Assembly: GCA_021818585.1 (NCBI GenBank)
Contig: JAKATU010000085.1
Coordinates: 1-64,000 of the forward strand
Direction of reading: 5' to 3'
Origin: Acidobacteriota bacterium
GTDB lineage: Bacteria > Acidobacteriota > Terriglobia > Terriglobales > Acidobacteriaceae
Length of the DNA stretch: 64,000 bases
Shown: positions 7,647-17,237 of the stretch, piece by piece
How positions within the stretch are numbered: position 1 is the first letter of the stretch
Layout: each line of letters begins with the position of its first letter
Translations under genes and position numbers: made by a program
The notes under the pieces: model-generated
Databases searched by the model: none
Told to the model about the DNA's origin: nothing
The model's input: only the letters and a program-made list of their open reading frames with translations

Positions 7647-8513
7647 ATGATCTCCCCCATCCAGAAGCGAGCTGCCGGAACCCTCCTGTTGCTCGCCCTG
7701 CTCATTCTGCTGCTTCCGCGAGCCGCCGCCGGGCAGAGGCCATCCGTCCGGGATGGGTGGATCCCCATGCTCCACCGGAGCTACCTCGGCTTTGACACCA
7801 ACCTCTACCCCGGCGACAAGATGCTGCCCGCATTGCGCAAGCACTTCGCCTACCTCGGCTACTGGCTCAACGACCCTCCCGGTACCCATACCAATGAATG
7901 GGTGGGCAAGCGCGCCACCGTCCGTAAAGCCGGCTTTGGATTCCTGATCCTCTTCAACGGCCGCCTCGACAAACAGCTTCGCCGCACCGATCCTGCCGCT
8001 CTCGGTTCGGCCGATGGCGCCGCTGCCGCCCACGCCGCCAAAACGGAAGGATTTCCGCCCAAAGCCATCATTTTTCTCGATCTCGAAGAAGGCGGCCGCA
8101 TGCTGCCCGAGCAGCTCGCCTACATTGGCGCATGGATTCGCGCCGTGCGCGCAGTCGGCTATCGCGTCGGCATCTATTGCGCCGGAATCCCCTTCCACGA
8201 CAGCGGCCAGACGCTCTCCACCGCCGACGATATCGTGGCCCATTTCCCGGGCACGGCCATCTGGACCGCCAATGACAAATGCCCGCCCGCGCCCGGCTGC
8301 GTCGCCCGCCCCATTCGGCCCTCCCGCAGCGAATTCAAAGACGCGCTGGTCTGGCAGTTCTCACAATCCCCCCGCCGCCGCTCGCTCACCCGAGCCTGCG
8401 CTAAAACTTACGCGCGAGACGGCAACTGCTATGCGCCCGGCATGCCGCATACCGAACGCACAGCGCTCGATCTCGACTCCAGCACCAGCCCCGACCCCTC
8501 GCACGGCCGCTGA
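7647..8513 (+). CDS. Secreted DUF1906 (glycoside-hydrolase-like) protein
   Basis: The 288-aa product has an N-terminal signal sequence (GTLLLLALLILLLPRAAA). The body resembles DUF1906 (Rv2525c-like), a TIM-barrel family related to GH25 lysozymes: YLGFDTNLYPGD at the start, IIFLDLEEGGRM as the acidic strand, and VGYRVGIYCAG later. A role in cell-wall or polysaccharide metabolism is inferred from the family; activity is unproven. It starts 3 nt after the zinc-ribbon gene. Confidence 0.65.
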   Translation: MISPIQKRAAGTLLLLALLILLLPRAAAGQRPSVRDGWIPMLHRSYLGFDTNLYPGDKMLPALRKHFAYLGYWLNDPPGTHTNEWVGKRATVRKAGFGFLILFNGRLDKQLRRTDPAALGSADGAAAAHAAKTEGFPPKAIIFLDLEEGGRMLPEQLAYIGAWIRAVRAVGYRVGIYCAGIPFHDSGQTLSTADDIVAHFPGTAIWTANDKCPPAPGCVARPIRPSRSEFKDALVWQFSQSPRRRSLTRACAKTYARDGNCYAPGMPHTERTALDLDSSTSPDPSHGR

Positions 8514-8594
8514 TTCCCATCTATCCAACCCAATTCCCGCACTTTCAGTAACCGCGCGCCCCTTGATGCATCGAATCAGTTAGCCTTACCTACA

Positions 8595-9626
8595 ATGCCC
8601 GCGCAGATTCCCATCCCGGCAGTCTCCCGCCCAGCTCGCCTCATGGACAGCCACGACCGCGCCATCACCGACCTGCGCGTCTCCATCACCGACCGTTGCA
8701 ACTACAAGTGCGTCTACTGCCGCACTGGCAACCAGGGCGCGCTCTACTCTGAGCTGCCCATCGCCGACTACCTCCGGCTCATCCGTGTCTTCGTCTCCCA
8801 GGGCATTGAGAAAGTCCGACTCACCGGCGGTGAGCCGCTCCTGCGCCACGGCCTCATTGACCTGCTCCGCGAACTATCCACCCTGCGAACCCTCCATGGC
8901 GACCCGCTCGACCTCGCGCTCACCACCAACGGCCACCTGCTCGAATCCATGGCTGCACCGTTGCGCAAGGCCGGACTGCAGCGCGTCACCGTCAGCATGG
9001 ACGCCGTCGATCCCGGCGCCTTCCACCGCATCACCCGCGTTCCGGACAGCTTTCCGCAGGTGCTCGCCGGCATCCGCGCCGCCAAGGCCGCCGGGCTTGA
9101 GCCCGTCAAGGTCAACTGCGTGCTCCTGCGAGGCTTCAATGACGACCAGATTGTCCCCTTCGCCGAGTTCTCCCGCAACGAAGGCGTCATCGTCCGCTTC
9201 ATCGAGTTCATGCCGCTCGAAGAAGATCGCCTCTGGAGCCCGGAGGTTGTCATTCCCTTCCGCGAGGTCGTCGACCGCCTCGGCACCCTGCGCCCTGTCG
9301 TGCGCCTCACGCCTAACGCCGCCAGCGAAACCGCCGTCCGCTTCACCTTCGACGACGGCCTGGGTGAAATGGGCATCATCGCGCCCGTCTCACAAGCCTT
9401 CTGCGGGCAATGCTCGCGCGTGCGTCTCACCTCCGACGGCAAAATCCGCACCTGCCTCTTCTCGCAGTCCGACCACGACCTTTACGCCGTGATGAACGCA
9501 GGCGGCAGCGACGACGATCTCGCCGCATTCATTCAGCGCACCATCCAAAAGAAAGAGGCCCGCCATCACATCGGCGAGCCGGACTTCCTTAAGCCCTCGC
9601 GCAGTATGGTGCACATCGGCGGCTGA
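8595..9626 (+). CDS. moaA: GTP 3',8-cyclase MoaA
   Basis: MoaA is the radical SAM enzyme that, with MoaC, converts GTP to cyclic pyranopterin monophosphate in molybdenum-cofactor synthesis. The radical SAM triad is C35, C39 and C42 in CNYKCVYC, and LTGGEPLLR is the SAM-binding GGEP motif. The C-terminal second [4Fe-4S] cluster is FCGQCSRVRLTSDGKIRTCL. The protein ends in the essential Gly-Gly (VHIGG). Length (343 aa) is normal. No other moa gene is adjacent. A hairpin follows at 9657. Confidence 0.95.
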   Translation: MPAQIPIPAVSRPARLMDSHDRAITDLRVSITDRCNYKCVYCRTGNQGALYSELPIADYLRLIRVFVSQGIEKVRLTGGEPLLRHGLIDLLRELSTLRTLHGDPLDLALTTNGHLLESMAAPLRKAGLQRVTVSMDAVDPGAFHRITRVPDSFPQVLAGIRAAKAAGLEPVKVNCVLLRGFNDDQIVPFAEFSRNEGVIVRFIEFMPLEEDRLWSPEVVIPFREVVDRLGTLRPVVRLTPNAASETAVRFTFDDGLGEMGIIAPVSQAFCGQCSRVRLTSDGKIRTCLFSQSDHDLYAVMNAGGSDDDLAAFIQRTIQKKEARHHIGEPDFLKPSRSMVHIGG

Positions 9627-9656
9627 AGTTTGTTCTCAGTGTTCAGCAAAGATCAA

Positions 9657-9677
9657 CGGCGGCCCGCAAGGCCGCCG
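9657..9677. terminator. Bidirectional hairpin between moaA and a convergent gene
   Basis: CGGCGGCC (9657-9664) pairs with GGCCGCCG (9670-9677) around CGCAA. It lies between the stops of two convergent genes. Neither side has a long T-run, so it is a strong but non-canonical terminator. Confidence 0.5.
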
Positions 9678-9684
9678 CTCTCGT

Positions 9685-10200
9685 TCAGTGGAAGTCCACG
9701 CAGTCGCGGCCTGAGCAAAGCTGGTAGCCATCCTTTGCCGGCAGAACTTCCAGCGGTACCGGACGATTCCCAACGAACGCATGCCATGAGGTCTCCATGA
9801 TCTGCTCCCCGCCAATGTTCAGCACCACAAAGCGATGATGCCCGATAAACCCAAACCCATACGCTCCCGGAGCCAGGTGATGCCCGCCGAAATCCAGCGT
9901 CACTTCCGTCAGCAGATATCCCTGGTACTTCTGCTTCACTTCCGTGGAGTAGCCCGACGTATCCACCAGCGCGGCCAGCATGTACTTGCCGTTGGCAAAA
10001 TGCACGCCGCCGGAGTTCCGTGCCTGTGTCGGCGCTGTCTGCCCTCGGAAGAACACTGTAGCCGGCATGATCTTGCCCGCAGCCGTGCGGTCCAGAATCT
10101 TCGCCGTCGCGGCGTGGGCCGGAGCCTGCGCCAGCACAATCACACACGCGGTGAGCAAACCCGCGAAGAAACCATTGCGTCGCCATCCAAACAAGTGCAT
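9685..10200 (-). CDS. Exported protein of unknown function, 171 aa
   Basis: A signal peptide (FFAGLLTACVIVLAQAPAHA) precedes a small beta-rich domain with GGVHFANGKYMLAALV, HLAPGAYGFGFIGHHRFVVL and a C-terminal CSGRDC pair. AGGAGG sits just before the ATG at 10200, which fixes the start; larger frames run into the next gene. I do not recognise the family. It follows the CRTAC1-like gene on the same strand by about 55 nt, so it may be cotranscribed with it. Confidence 0.65.
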   Translation of the reverse strand: MHLFGWRRNGFFAGLLTACVIVLAQAPAHAATAKILDRTAAGKIMPATVFFRGQTAPTQARNSGGVHFANGKYMLAALVDTSGYSTEVKQKYQGYLLTEVTLDFGGHHLAPGAYGFGFIGHHRFVVLNIGGEQIMETSWHAFVGNRPVPLEVLPAKDGYQLCSGRDCVDFH

Positions 10201-10255
10201 AGTGAATCCTCCTTGAACCAACCTCATCATACAACCGCACAATCTGCGGCCTCTC

Positions 10256-12082
10256 TTACGCCTTAACGATGCCTTTGCCTTCCTGCACCGTGTAAATCCT
10301 GTCCACGGCAGATATCTGCACCTTTTCGATCGCGCCGCTCGGCCAGCGAACCTCCACCATGTCCACCTTCTCGGCCGATCCCAGTCCAAAATGCGTCCTC
10401 GGGTCATTCGTCGAAAGATAACTTCCCCCAGCCAGCACATCCACACGCTGGCGCATGCCGTTTGCCGTCACGTATACCGAAGCTCCCACCGCGTCTCGTG
10501 GACTCTTCGGACCGCCAATCAGCTTGAATGCGACCCAGTGGTTCTTCGTCTTATAAACATTCTTCAGCAGCACCGGATGGCCATCCATCACGTTGATGAC
10601 CGCGCATACTTTGCCATCGTTGAACAGGTCGCCGAAGGCCGCACCGCGCCCCACAATTACATCGGCCAGTCCCGTGCCTTCCACCGCCGGCATCAGATCA
10701 AACTTCTTGCCGCCGTTGTTCTTGAACAGCAGCGGACGCTCCGCGTAACTCATGCCCCAGTCATGGTGGTCCACCTGCGGATACACATGACCGTTCACAT
10801 AGAGCAGGTCCTTCCAGCCGTCGTTGTCAAAGTCGATCCAGCCCACGCCCCATCCCAGAAACGGAATCGTATCGCGCGCAATTCCCGCCTGATAGCTCAC
10901 GTCCGTAAAGTTCGCGTCCCCGTCGTTGTGGTAAAGCACATAGTAGTCGTCTGAAAAATCCGTCGTCGCAATATCCAGCCGACCGTCGTTGTCGTAATCG
11001 CCGATCGCCATCCCCATCGTGGCGGTCTCGCGTCCGTCCTGGTTCAGCGCAAAGCCTGACGCATAGCTGTCGTCTTCAAACTTCCCGTTGCCCTCGTTGA
11101 GGTAGAGATAATTGGGCGTCGAGTCGTCCGAGACTGCAAGATCCATCCGGCCCTTGTCCGCCAGGTTCGCAAAAGTACCCTGGAAGCCGTAGTACTTGCT
11201 CGGATCGCTGACCCCGGCCTCCTTGCTCACATCCGTAAACGTGCCATCGCCGTTGTTCCGGAAAAGATGATCCGGCTCGCCCTCCAACCCGCGAGGGCCG
11301 CACATCGTCGCCACGCCGCGATAGCTGCAAAACGCATACGAAACCGCCTTCGTCCCCGGAATCGGCGGATTGTTCAGGTCGTAGTGAATGTACCCCGGCA
11401 CAAAAAGATCAAGCAGCCCATCGCCGTTGTAATCTCCCCACGTTGCGCCCGTGGACCAGTTACCCAGCGCCACGCCTGCCTTCTCGCCAATATCGGTAAA
11501 CGTGCCGTCGTGGTTGTTCCTGTAGAGACGGTTCTTGCCGAAGTTGGTCACGTACATATCCGGCCAGCCGTCGTTGTCAAAGTCGCCCACGGCCACGCCA
11601 AATCCCCATCGCTCGTTCGTCACGCCGGCCTTTTCCGCCACATCGGTAAACGTGCCGTCGCGGTTGTTGTGGAACAGCGCCGCCTTCGGCATCGGAACCT
11701 TCCCATCCATCGAATCATACGTCGCGCCGTTCACCATGTAGATGTCCAGCCAGCCATCATTGTCGTAGTCAATCAGCCCCACGCCCGAGCCGGCCACCTC
11801 GATGATGAACTTCTTCTCCGGCGTCCCCATCTGGTGCTGGAAGACATTCAGACCGGCCTTCTGCGCTGCATTCTCAAACACCACCGGCCCCGTCTTCACA
11901 AATCCACCCGCCGTAATCGGTCGGTGCTCTGCGTCGTAAACCGCCTTGTGGACGCCGCCCGTGGCGTTGCCGCCGCCCATGCCGCCCTGCTGCGCAATCC
12001 CGGGAATTGTCGAAAGATCGACCCCGGCCCCCATCACCGATGCAAGAAAACTCAACGTAAACACACGACGGTTCAAGTCCAA
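10256..12082 (-). CDS. Exported CRTAC1-like FG-GAP/VCBS protein with ASPIC/UnbV domain
   Basis: The 608-aa protein begins with a twin-arginine-like signal (NRRVFTLSFLASVMGAG). The body is a beta-propeller of FG-GAP/VCBS repeats with Ca-binding DxDxDG loops: LIDYDNDGWLDIYMVNG, VGDFDNDGWPDMYVTN, WGDYNGDGLLDLFVPG, IGDYDNDGRLDIATTDF and WIDFDNDGWKDLLYVNG. The C-terminal 80 residues (GASVYVTANGMRQRVDVLAG to VRWPSGAIEKV) are an ASPIC/UnbV domain. Such proteins are abundant in Acidobacteria and Planctomycetes; roles in carbohydrate binding or adhesion are assumed. Confidence 0.88.
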   Translation of the reverse strand: MDLNRRVFTLSFLASVMGAGVDLSTIPGIAQQGGMGGGNATGGVHKAVYDAEHRPITAGGFVKTGPVVFENAAQKAGLNVFQHQMGTPEKKFIIEVAGSGVGLIDYDNDGWLDIYMVNGATYDSMDGKVPMPKAALFHNNRDGTFTDVAEKAGVTNERWGFGVAVGDFDNDGWPDMYVTNFGKNRLYRNNHDGTFTDIGEKAGVALGNWSTGATWGDYNGDGLLDLFVPGYIHYDLNNPPIPGTKAVSYAFCSYRGVATMCGPRGLEGEPDHLFRNNGDGTFTDVSKEAGVSDPSKYYGFQGTFANLADKGRMDLAVSDDSTPNYLYLNEGNGKFEDDSYASGFALNQDGRETATMGMAIGDYDNDGRLDIATTDFSDDYYVLYHNDGDANFTDVSYQAGIARDTIPFLGWGVGWIDFDNDGWKDLLYVNGHVYPQVDHHDWGMSYAERPLLFKNNGGKKFDLMPAVEGTGLADVIVGRGAAFGDLFNDGKVCAVINVMDGHPVLLKNVYKTKNHWVAFKLIGGPKSPRDAVGASVYVTANGMRQRVDVLAGGSYLSTNDPRTHFGLGSAEKVDMVEVRWPSGAIEKVQISAVDRIYTVQEGKGIVKA

Positions 12083-12448
12083 CTCTCCACAAAACCTGCT
12101 TTTATCTATCCAGACTCACAATACGTCAGCATCGCGGCCGCTCTCAACACTCCCATGATCTATTCCACACTGAATCGCTTCTTCCTCATCAGCCAACCTT
12201 CCGCCTTTACCGGCTCAGTTCCGGTCGAAGACGGACATGGCTACGGGTTCAGGAATAACGAGGGCGATAAGAAGTACATTTTGGCTGGTACGCAGACGAA
12301 TCTAAAGGATTGCAGCAACCTCGATCAACGCGAAAAGTACCTGTAAACACTGGAGAACAGCTCCACTCACAAGTCTCCATCCATGGTAGTAAGCAAAACT
12401 TATACTAAAGTTGGAGATGACCCCTGGCCCCGCACAGGAGATGCCATC
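12083..12448. other. Intergenic region between divergent CRTAC1-like and sialidase-like genes
   Basis: I see no gene here. It must hold promoters for both flanking genes. TATACT at 12401-12406 is a possible -10 box for the plus-strand gene, but no convincing -35 precedes it. Confidence 0.4.
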
Positions 12449-13786
12449 ATGAGGCCCATGCACCCACTCCGCTTCGCACTCGTCAGCCTATTCGCCACCA
12501 ACCTCTATGCTCTGCCCGCTATCGCACAGCATCTCCGCAAGCCGCCCGGAGCGCATATCGTCACGCTCACCCCAAGACCCGGAACCTTCACTGAGCCAGG
12601 CGTAGCCGTGAACCCCAAGAATCCCAGCCAGGTCGTCGTGGTCTACCAGTTCACGGCCGCCGCAGCCTATACCCAAAACGGAGGCAAAACCTGGCAACTC
12701 GCCCACGGCGTTCGTCCGCCCAGCTACAAAATGTCCGGCGACGTCTCCGTCGTCTTCGACAACCACGGCCACGCCATCTACGACTGCATCGCCTTCGACA
12801 AGCTTGGCGCCTTCAACTACTGGGCTCACGGAGCCACCCGCAACGGCATCTTCGACCGCCGCTCGTTCGACGGCGGCAAAACCTGGCAGCCCACCCTGCA
12901 CACCGTCAGCGCTTTCCCCACCAAACCGGGCATTCCCTTTGAGGATAAGCCCTACATCGTCGCCGACGACAACCCGCATAGCCCCTACGCCGGCAACCTC
13001 TACATAGGCTGGACCCGCTGGACCCTCACCGACTCGCGCATGCTCTTCACCCGCTCCACCAACGATGGCCGCACCTGGTCCAAACCCATTGAAATCTCTC
13101 ACGACCGCGGCCTCCCACGCGATGACAACGGCGCGCTCGAAGGCTTTGACGGAACCGTCGGCCCCCACGGCACGCTCTACGCCGTCTGGGCCCACACCAA
13201 TCGCATCGACTTCACCGAGTCCCACGACGGCGGCAAGACATTCACCCGCTCGCACCCCATCGTCCACACCGGGCCCACCATGTTTGACATTCAGGGCATG
13301 GACCGCGCCAACGGCTTCCCGCAAATCGCCGTCGATCCCCGCAGCGGCAATCTGTACGTCTCCTGGTCCGACTACCGCAACGGCGAAATCGATGTCTTCC
13401 TCATCCGCTCCACCGACCACGGACAGACCTGGTCGCAGCCCATCAAGGTCAACACCGATCCCGTCCACGACGGCGCAGACCACTTCTTCCAGTGGATGGC
13501 CGTCGACCCTGTCACCGGCGCAGTCAACCTCGTCTTTTACGACCGCCGCCAGGACCCCACAAACAAAACCCAGATCGTCGTCCTCGCCCGCTCCACCGAC
13601 GGAGGCAAAACCTTCCAGAACTACGCCTGGACCAATGATCCCTTCAACCCCAGGGGCGTCTTCATGGGCGACTACCTCGGCCTCGCCGCCTACGGCAACA
13701 AGATCTACGGAGCATGGCCCATCCACCCCGACGGAGCCAAAGGAACCCTCCTGCAGGTCGGAGTGGCCAACTTCAACAGCAAGTAG
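12449..13786 (+). CDS. Exported sialidase-fold (BNR/Asp-box) protein
   Basis: The 445-aa protein has a signal peptide (LRFALVSLFATNLYALPAIA). At least six Asp-boxes of the S/T-x-D-x-G-x-T-W/F type follow: TQNGGKTW, SFDGGKTW, STNDGRTW, SHDGGKTF, STDHGQTW and STDGGKTF. These define a sialidase-like six-bladed propeller. I could not confirm the arginine triad of true sialidases, so it may be a non-enzymatic binder or another exo-hydrolase. AGGAG at 12436-12440 supports the ATG at 12449. Confidence 0.75.
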   Translation: MRPMHPLRFALVSLFATNLYALPAIAQHLRKPPGAHIVTLTPRPGTFTEPGVAVNPKNPSQVVVVYQFTAAAAYTQNGGKTWQLAHGVRPPSYKMSGDVSVVFDNHGHAIYDCIAFDKLGAFNYWAHGATRNGIFDRRSFDGGKTWQPTLHTVSAFPTKPGIPFEDKPYIVADDNPHSPYAGNLYIGWTRWTLTDSRMLFTRSTNDGRTWSKPIEISHDRGLPRDDNGALEGFDGTVGPHGTLYAVWAHTNRIDFTESHDGGKTFTRSHPIVHTGPTMFDIQGMDRANGFPQIAVDPRSGNLYVSWSDYRNGEIDVFLIRSTDHGQTWSQPIKVNTDPVHDGADHFFQWMAVDPVTGAVNLVFYDRRQDPTNKTQIVVLARSTDGGKTFQNYAWTNDPFNPRGVFMGDYLGLAAYGNKIYGAWPIHPDGAKGTLLQVGVANFNSK

Positions 13787-13848
13787 AGCCATTACGCAAC
13801 CTGCCATGTGCGGTCACGGGTTCAGCTCCAATCGCGAACAAAAGAGCG

Positions 13849-13876
13849 AAAGGCTAACGGCTAAAAGCTAAAGGCT
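13849..13876. repeat. Four tandem heptamers (consensus AAAGGCT)
   Basis: AAAGGCT, AACGGCT, AAAAGCT and AAAGGCT follow each other without gaps. The array lies between two convergent genes, next to a hairpin, and has the same 7-nt period as the arrays at 2346 and 47258. Confidence 0.7.
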
Positions 13877-13877
13877 G

Positions 13878-13908
13878 AATTTGCGGAGACGTCCAGTCCC
13901 CGCAAATT
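13878..13908. terminator. Hairpin shared by two convergent 3' ends
   Basis: AATTTGCGG (13878-13886) pairs with CCGCAAATT (13900-13908). It overlaps the last base of the stop codon of the minus-strand VPS10-like gene and follows the sialidase-like gene by about 90 nt. The T-tract is weak on both strands. Confidence 0.45.
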
Positions 13909-16900
13909 TATCTCGTCATCAGGTAACGCACCTGCTGATCAATCTCCGCAATCGCCACTGGCTGCAGTTGATGGCCCTTCAGCGCCGCATTCAGGCGCGG
14001 CAGCGAGCCATGCTTCACCTGCTCCCACTCCGCCGCCTGCGCCGTTACTTCTTTTTGAGCCTTCGCGCTCAGCGCCAGCGCCTGGTCCGTAGGAGTCCGG
14101 TCACCGCTCTCAATCGCGCCCAGCGCGGCAGAGAGATCCCCGTTTGACTGCATCAGTCCCGGCTCACCCTCCTTGCCCTTCACAATCAAAGTCAGCTGCG
14201 CCTGCACGGCCTTCACCTGCGGCAGCAGTCCAGCCTTTACAACCGCATCCGACTTCGCCAGTTCCGCCAGCTTCGCCTGCACAGAGTTAACCTCCGCCAG
14301 CGCCATGCGGCTCACCAGCGTCTGCTTCCACGTCCGCATGCCGGCGTCAAACTGCGCCTGCAATTCTGCGGGCGTCGCGGGAGAGTTCGGGTCCATCACC
14401 ACCGTCAGAGGCTTGGTCTGGCTCATGTCATCCACCGTCAGTGTGACCTCATACCGGCCCGGCACCACACGCGGACCATTCGGCGCGCGCATGCTGGGAT
14501 CATCCGCGTCCTTCTTCTTCGTGCCCGTCGCGCCCCACCGCAGATCCCACACAAACCGGTGCTCACCCGACGTGTTCATCAGGCGCTGCGGCTTCGGGAA
14601 CCACCGCGCCGCAATCGGCTGCGGCGGACGCGGAGGAGGAGGAGGTTCGTTACTGCGGAACTGCCGCACCACCTGGCCCTTCGCATCGCGAATCGTCAGC
14701 GTGACCACGCCTTCCTTCGCGGGCAGATAGTAGTCCAGAATCGCCCCGTCCGGCGGATTCTTCGCCGTCGGCACCTCCGGCGGCAGCGGCGTACCCGGGA
14801 AGGCATCGTTGTCGATCCGGTACGCCGTCTCCGGCGCAAACAGTATCGGCTTCGCCGTCGAAGTCGCCGCGCTCAAATACCGCAGTGGAGTCATGTCATC
14901 CAGAATCCACAGCGCGCGTCCATGCGTCGCCACCACCAGGTCGTTGTCATGCACATGCATGTCACGCACCGAGGTGATGGGCAAATTCAACTGCAGCGAC
15001 TGCCACTGGTTGCCGCCGTTAAAGCTCACATAAATGCCGAACTCCGTGCCGGCGAACAGCAGCCCCGGCGTCTTCGGATCCTGCCGCACCGCGTACACAA
15101 AGTGATTCGCCGGAATTCCCTTCGTAATCAGTTGCCACGTCTTGCCGTAATCCGTCGTCCGGTAGATATACGGCGTCCGGTCCATCATCCGATGCCGGTC
15201 CACCGCCACCCACGCTTCGCCCTTGTCAAAGTGCGAGGCCTCGATCATCGAAATGCAACTCCACGGCTTCAGCCCTGGCGGCGTTACATTCTGCCAGGTC
15301 TTGCCGCCGTCCATCGTCAGGTGGATCAGCCCCGTATTGCTCCCTGCCCAGATCTCATTCGCATCCAGTGGCGAAGGCGCAATCGCGTAGACCACCCCAT
15401 AGCCGGCCTTCACGGCCTCTTCCGGAGTCGGCGTCGTGCCTGCCTTCACCACCGGCCGCGGGGTCACCGCGCCCGTCAAATCCGGGCTGATCTTTGTCCA
15501 GTGCAGCCCGCCGTCCGTCGTCTTCATCACAAACTGCGTGCCCAGGTACAGCGCGTGCTTGTCCACCGGAGAAAATACCAGCGGAGGCGTCCACGGATCG
15601 CGATACTTCCACTCCGAAATCTCCGACTCGCTGAAGCCCTGACCCGGCTCCGGCGAAACATCCTGCGAGAGCCCCGTCACACGGTTCCACCTGTCCACCG
15701 TACCGTAAGTGTCCGTCTCAAAAATCACGTTCTGGTTCAGCGGATCGGGCGCAATGTATCCAGCCTCGCTGCCGCCCGCCGGAAACCAGTCCCGAGGCGT
15801 AATCTGCCCATGATTCGTCCGGCTGTATACCGCCACGCTGCCGCTGTCCTGCTCCGCTGCGTACACCACGTAGGGGAATTGATTGTTCGTAATCACGTGG
15901 TACATCTGCCCCGTCGGCTGGTTGTACCAGGGCGTCCACGTCTTGCCGCCGTCCAGGCTCAGCGTAGTCCCCTGGTCCACGCCCAGAATCATCGAGTCGG
16001 AATTCTTCGGGTCCACCCATATCTGGTGATAGTCATCCCCGCCCGGCGCGCCGCGCACAATCGAAAGCTTCCGTCCCCCATCAGCCAGCTTGTATAGCGC
16101 CACATTCGGCACGTACACCACGTCCGGATGCTGCGGGTCCACGGTAATCGAATCGAAATACCAGTCCCGGCTCGTCAGCCGTGCATCGTTGTTCACCAGC
16201 GTCCACGTATTGCCGCCATCGTCGGAACGGTACACGCCCGAGAGATTCTTCAGGCTCGTCCTCACCACCGCATACACCAGCCGCCCATCCGGAGCCACGG
16301 CCACGCCCGGCCTGCCCCAAACGCCGGCCGGCAATCCATGCCCTTCGATCCGCGTCCACGTCTTGCCCGCATTCGTCGAGCGATATAAACCCGTGCCCGA
16401 CCCCTTGATCGGCGGATATGTCGTCCACGGTGGACGATGCGCATTCCACGTCCCCGCAAACAGCATGTTCGGCTTATGCTCGGCAATCGCCAGGTCGCTG
16501 ATGCCCACGCTCGGCCCCTTGTACAGCACATGCTGCCAGGTCTTGCCGCCGTCCACGCTCTTGTACACGCCCCGCTCCGCGCTCGGCCCATAAGGATTCC
16601 CCAGCACGCCCACGTAAACAATATTCGCGTTGTCCGGGTCCACCACCACGCGGCTGATCTGCATCGAGTGCGCCAGCCCAATGTGCGTCCACGTCTTGCC
16701 CGCGTCGGTCGACTTGTAAACACCATCGCCCGAAGCCAGATCAGAACGAATATCCGACTCGCCCGTGCCCACGTAAATCACATTCGCATCGGACGGAGCC
16801 ACCTCAATCGCGCCAATGGAAGCCACCGGCTCGTGATCAAACACCGGCTTCCACACTGTTCCCGCGTCGGTCGTCTTCCACACGCCGCCATCCACCGCGC

Positions 16901-17087
16901 CAAAGTAAAACGTGGTATTGTCACCCGGAACACCCGTCACCGCCACCGCACGCCCGGCGCGGAACGGACCAATCAGGCGATAGTGCAGGCCCTGGTAGAG
17001 TTGTGGAGGCACGCTTTGCGCCGAGGCGATCACAGGCGCGCAAAGCCCGATAACTACGGCAGAACGCAGCAGGCTTTTAATAATCAT
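13908..17087 (-). CDS. Exported VPS10/sortilin-like beta-propeller protein (copy A)
   Basis: The 1059-aa protein has an N-terminal signal (KSLLRSAVVIGLCAPVIASA) and then about ten Asp-box repeats (for example STDAGKTW, SVDGGKTW, STNAGKTW, SDDGGNTW, SLDGGKTW, TTDGGLHW, TMDGGKTW, TTDYGKTW), as in sortilin/VPS10 ten-bladed propellers and xyloglucanase-like hydrolases. A C-terminal beta-sandwich includes GEHRFVWDLRWGATG and PGRYEVTLTVDD, followed by a helical tail. It is divergently paired with a paralogue starting at 17238. The start at 17087 is chosen for the signal peptide. Enzymatic activity is unknown. Confidence 0.85.
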   Translation of the reverse strand: MIIKSLLRSAVVIGLCAPVIASAQSVPPQLYQGLHYRLIGPFRAGRAVAVTGVPGDNTTFYFGAVDGGVWKTTDAGTVWKPVFDHEPVASIGAIEVAPSDANVIYVGTGESDIRSDLASGDGVYKSTDAGKTWTHIGLAHSMQISRVVVDPDNANIVYVGVLGNPYGPSAERGVYKSVDGGKTWQHVLYKGPSVGISDLAIAEHKPNMLFAGTWNAHRPPWTTYPPIKGSGTGLYRSTNAGKTWTRIEGHGLPAGVWGRPGVAVAPDGRLVYAVVRTSLKNLSGVYRSDDGGNTWTLVNNDARLTSRDWYFDSITVDPQHPDVVYVPNVALYKLADGGRKLSIVRGAPGGDDYHQIWVDPKNSDSMILGVDQGTTLSLDGGKTWTPWYNQPTGQMYHVITNNQFPYVVYAAEQDSGSVAVYSRTNHGQITPRDWFPAGGSEAGYIAPDPLNQNVIFETDTYGTVDRWNRVTGLSQDVSPEPGQGFSESEISEWKYRDPWTPPLVFSPVDKHALYLGTQFVMKTTDGGLHWTKISPDLTGAVTPRPVVKAGTTPTPEEAVKAGYGVVYAIAPSPLDANEIWAGSNTGLIHLTMDGGKTWQNVTPPGLKPWSCISMIEASHFDKGEAWVAVDRHRMMDRTPYIYRTTDYGKTWQLITKGIPANHFVYAVRQDPKTPGLLFAGTEFGIYVSFNGGNQWQSLQLNLPITSVRDMHVHDNDLVVATHGRALWILDDMTPLRYLSAATSTAKPILFAPETAYRIDNDAFPGTPLPPEVPTAKNPPDGAILDYYLPAKEGVVTLTIRDAKGQVVRQFRSNEPPPPPRPPQPIAARWFPKPQRLMNTSGEHRFVWDLRWGATGTKKKDADDPSMRAPNGPRVVPGRYEVTLTVDDMSQTKPLTVVMDPNSPATPAELQAQFDAGMRTWKQTLVSRMALAEVNSVQAKLAELAKSDAVVKAGLLPQVKAVQAQLTLIVKGKEGEPGLMQSNGDLSAALGAIESGDRTPTDQALALSAKAQKEVTAQAAEWEQVKHGSLPRLNAALKGHQLQPVAIAEIDQQVRYLMTR

Positions 17088-17237
17088 TGTGAAATGATTA
17101 AATCCCGACTCCCCGAAAAGATCAAAAAAACACCGCAATCGGTTGCCAAACCTGCTCCAGCAAACCTCCTACGCCTTTTTACTGCCTTCCCTGATAAACT
17201 TCGCTGTTCCCACTCTCCCCGTTCCGGAGCGGCCACT

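Noticed and set aside
7317-8243. 308-aa minus-strand frame
   Set aside because: It lies opposite the zinc-ribbon and DUF1906 genes and has antisense-like composition with no motif.
12488-13807. 439-aa minus-strand frame opposite the sialidase-like gene
   Set aside because: Val/Gly/Asp-rich composition is typical of antisense frames in high-GC DNA, and the plus-strand gene has clear motifs.
16437-17237. Long N-terminal extension of copy B
   Set aside because: It is antisense to copy A, Arg/His-rich and lacks similarity; the signal peptide begins at GTG 17238.
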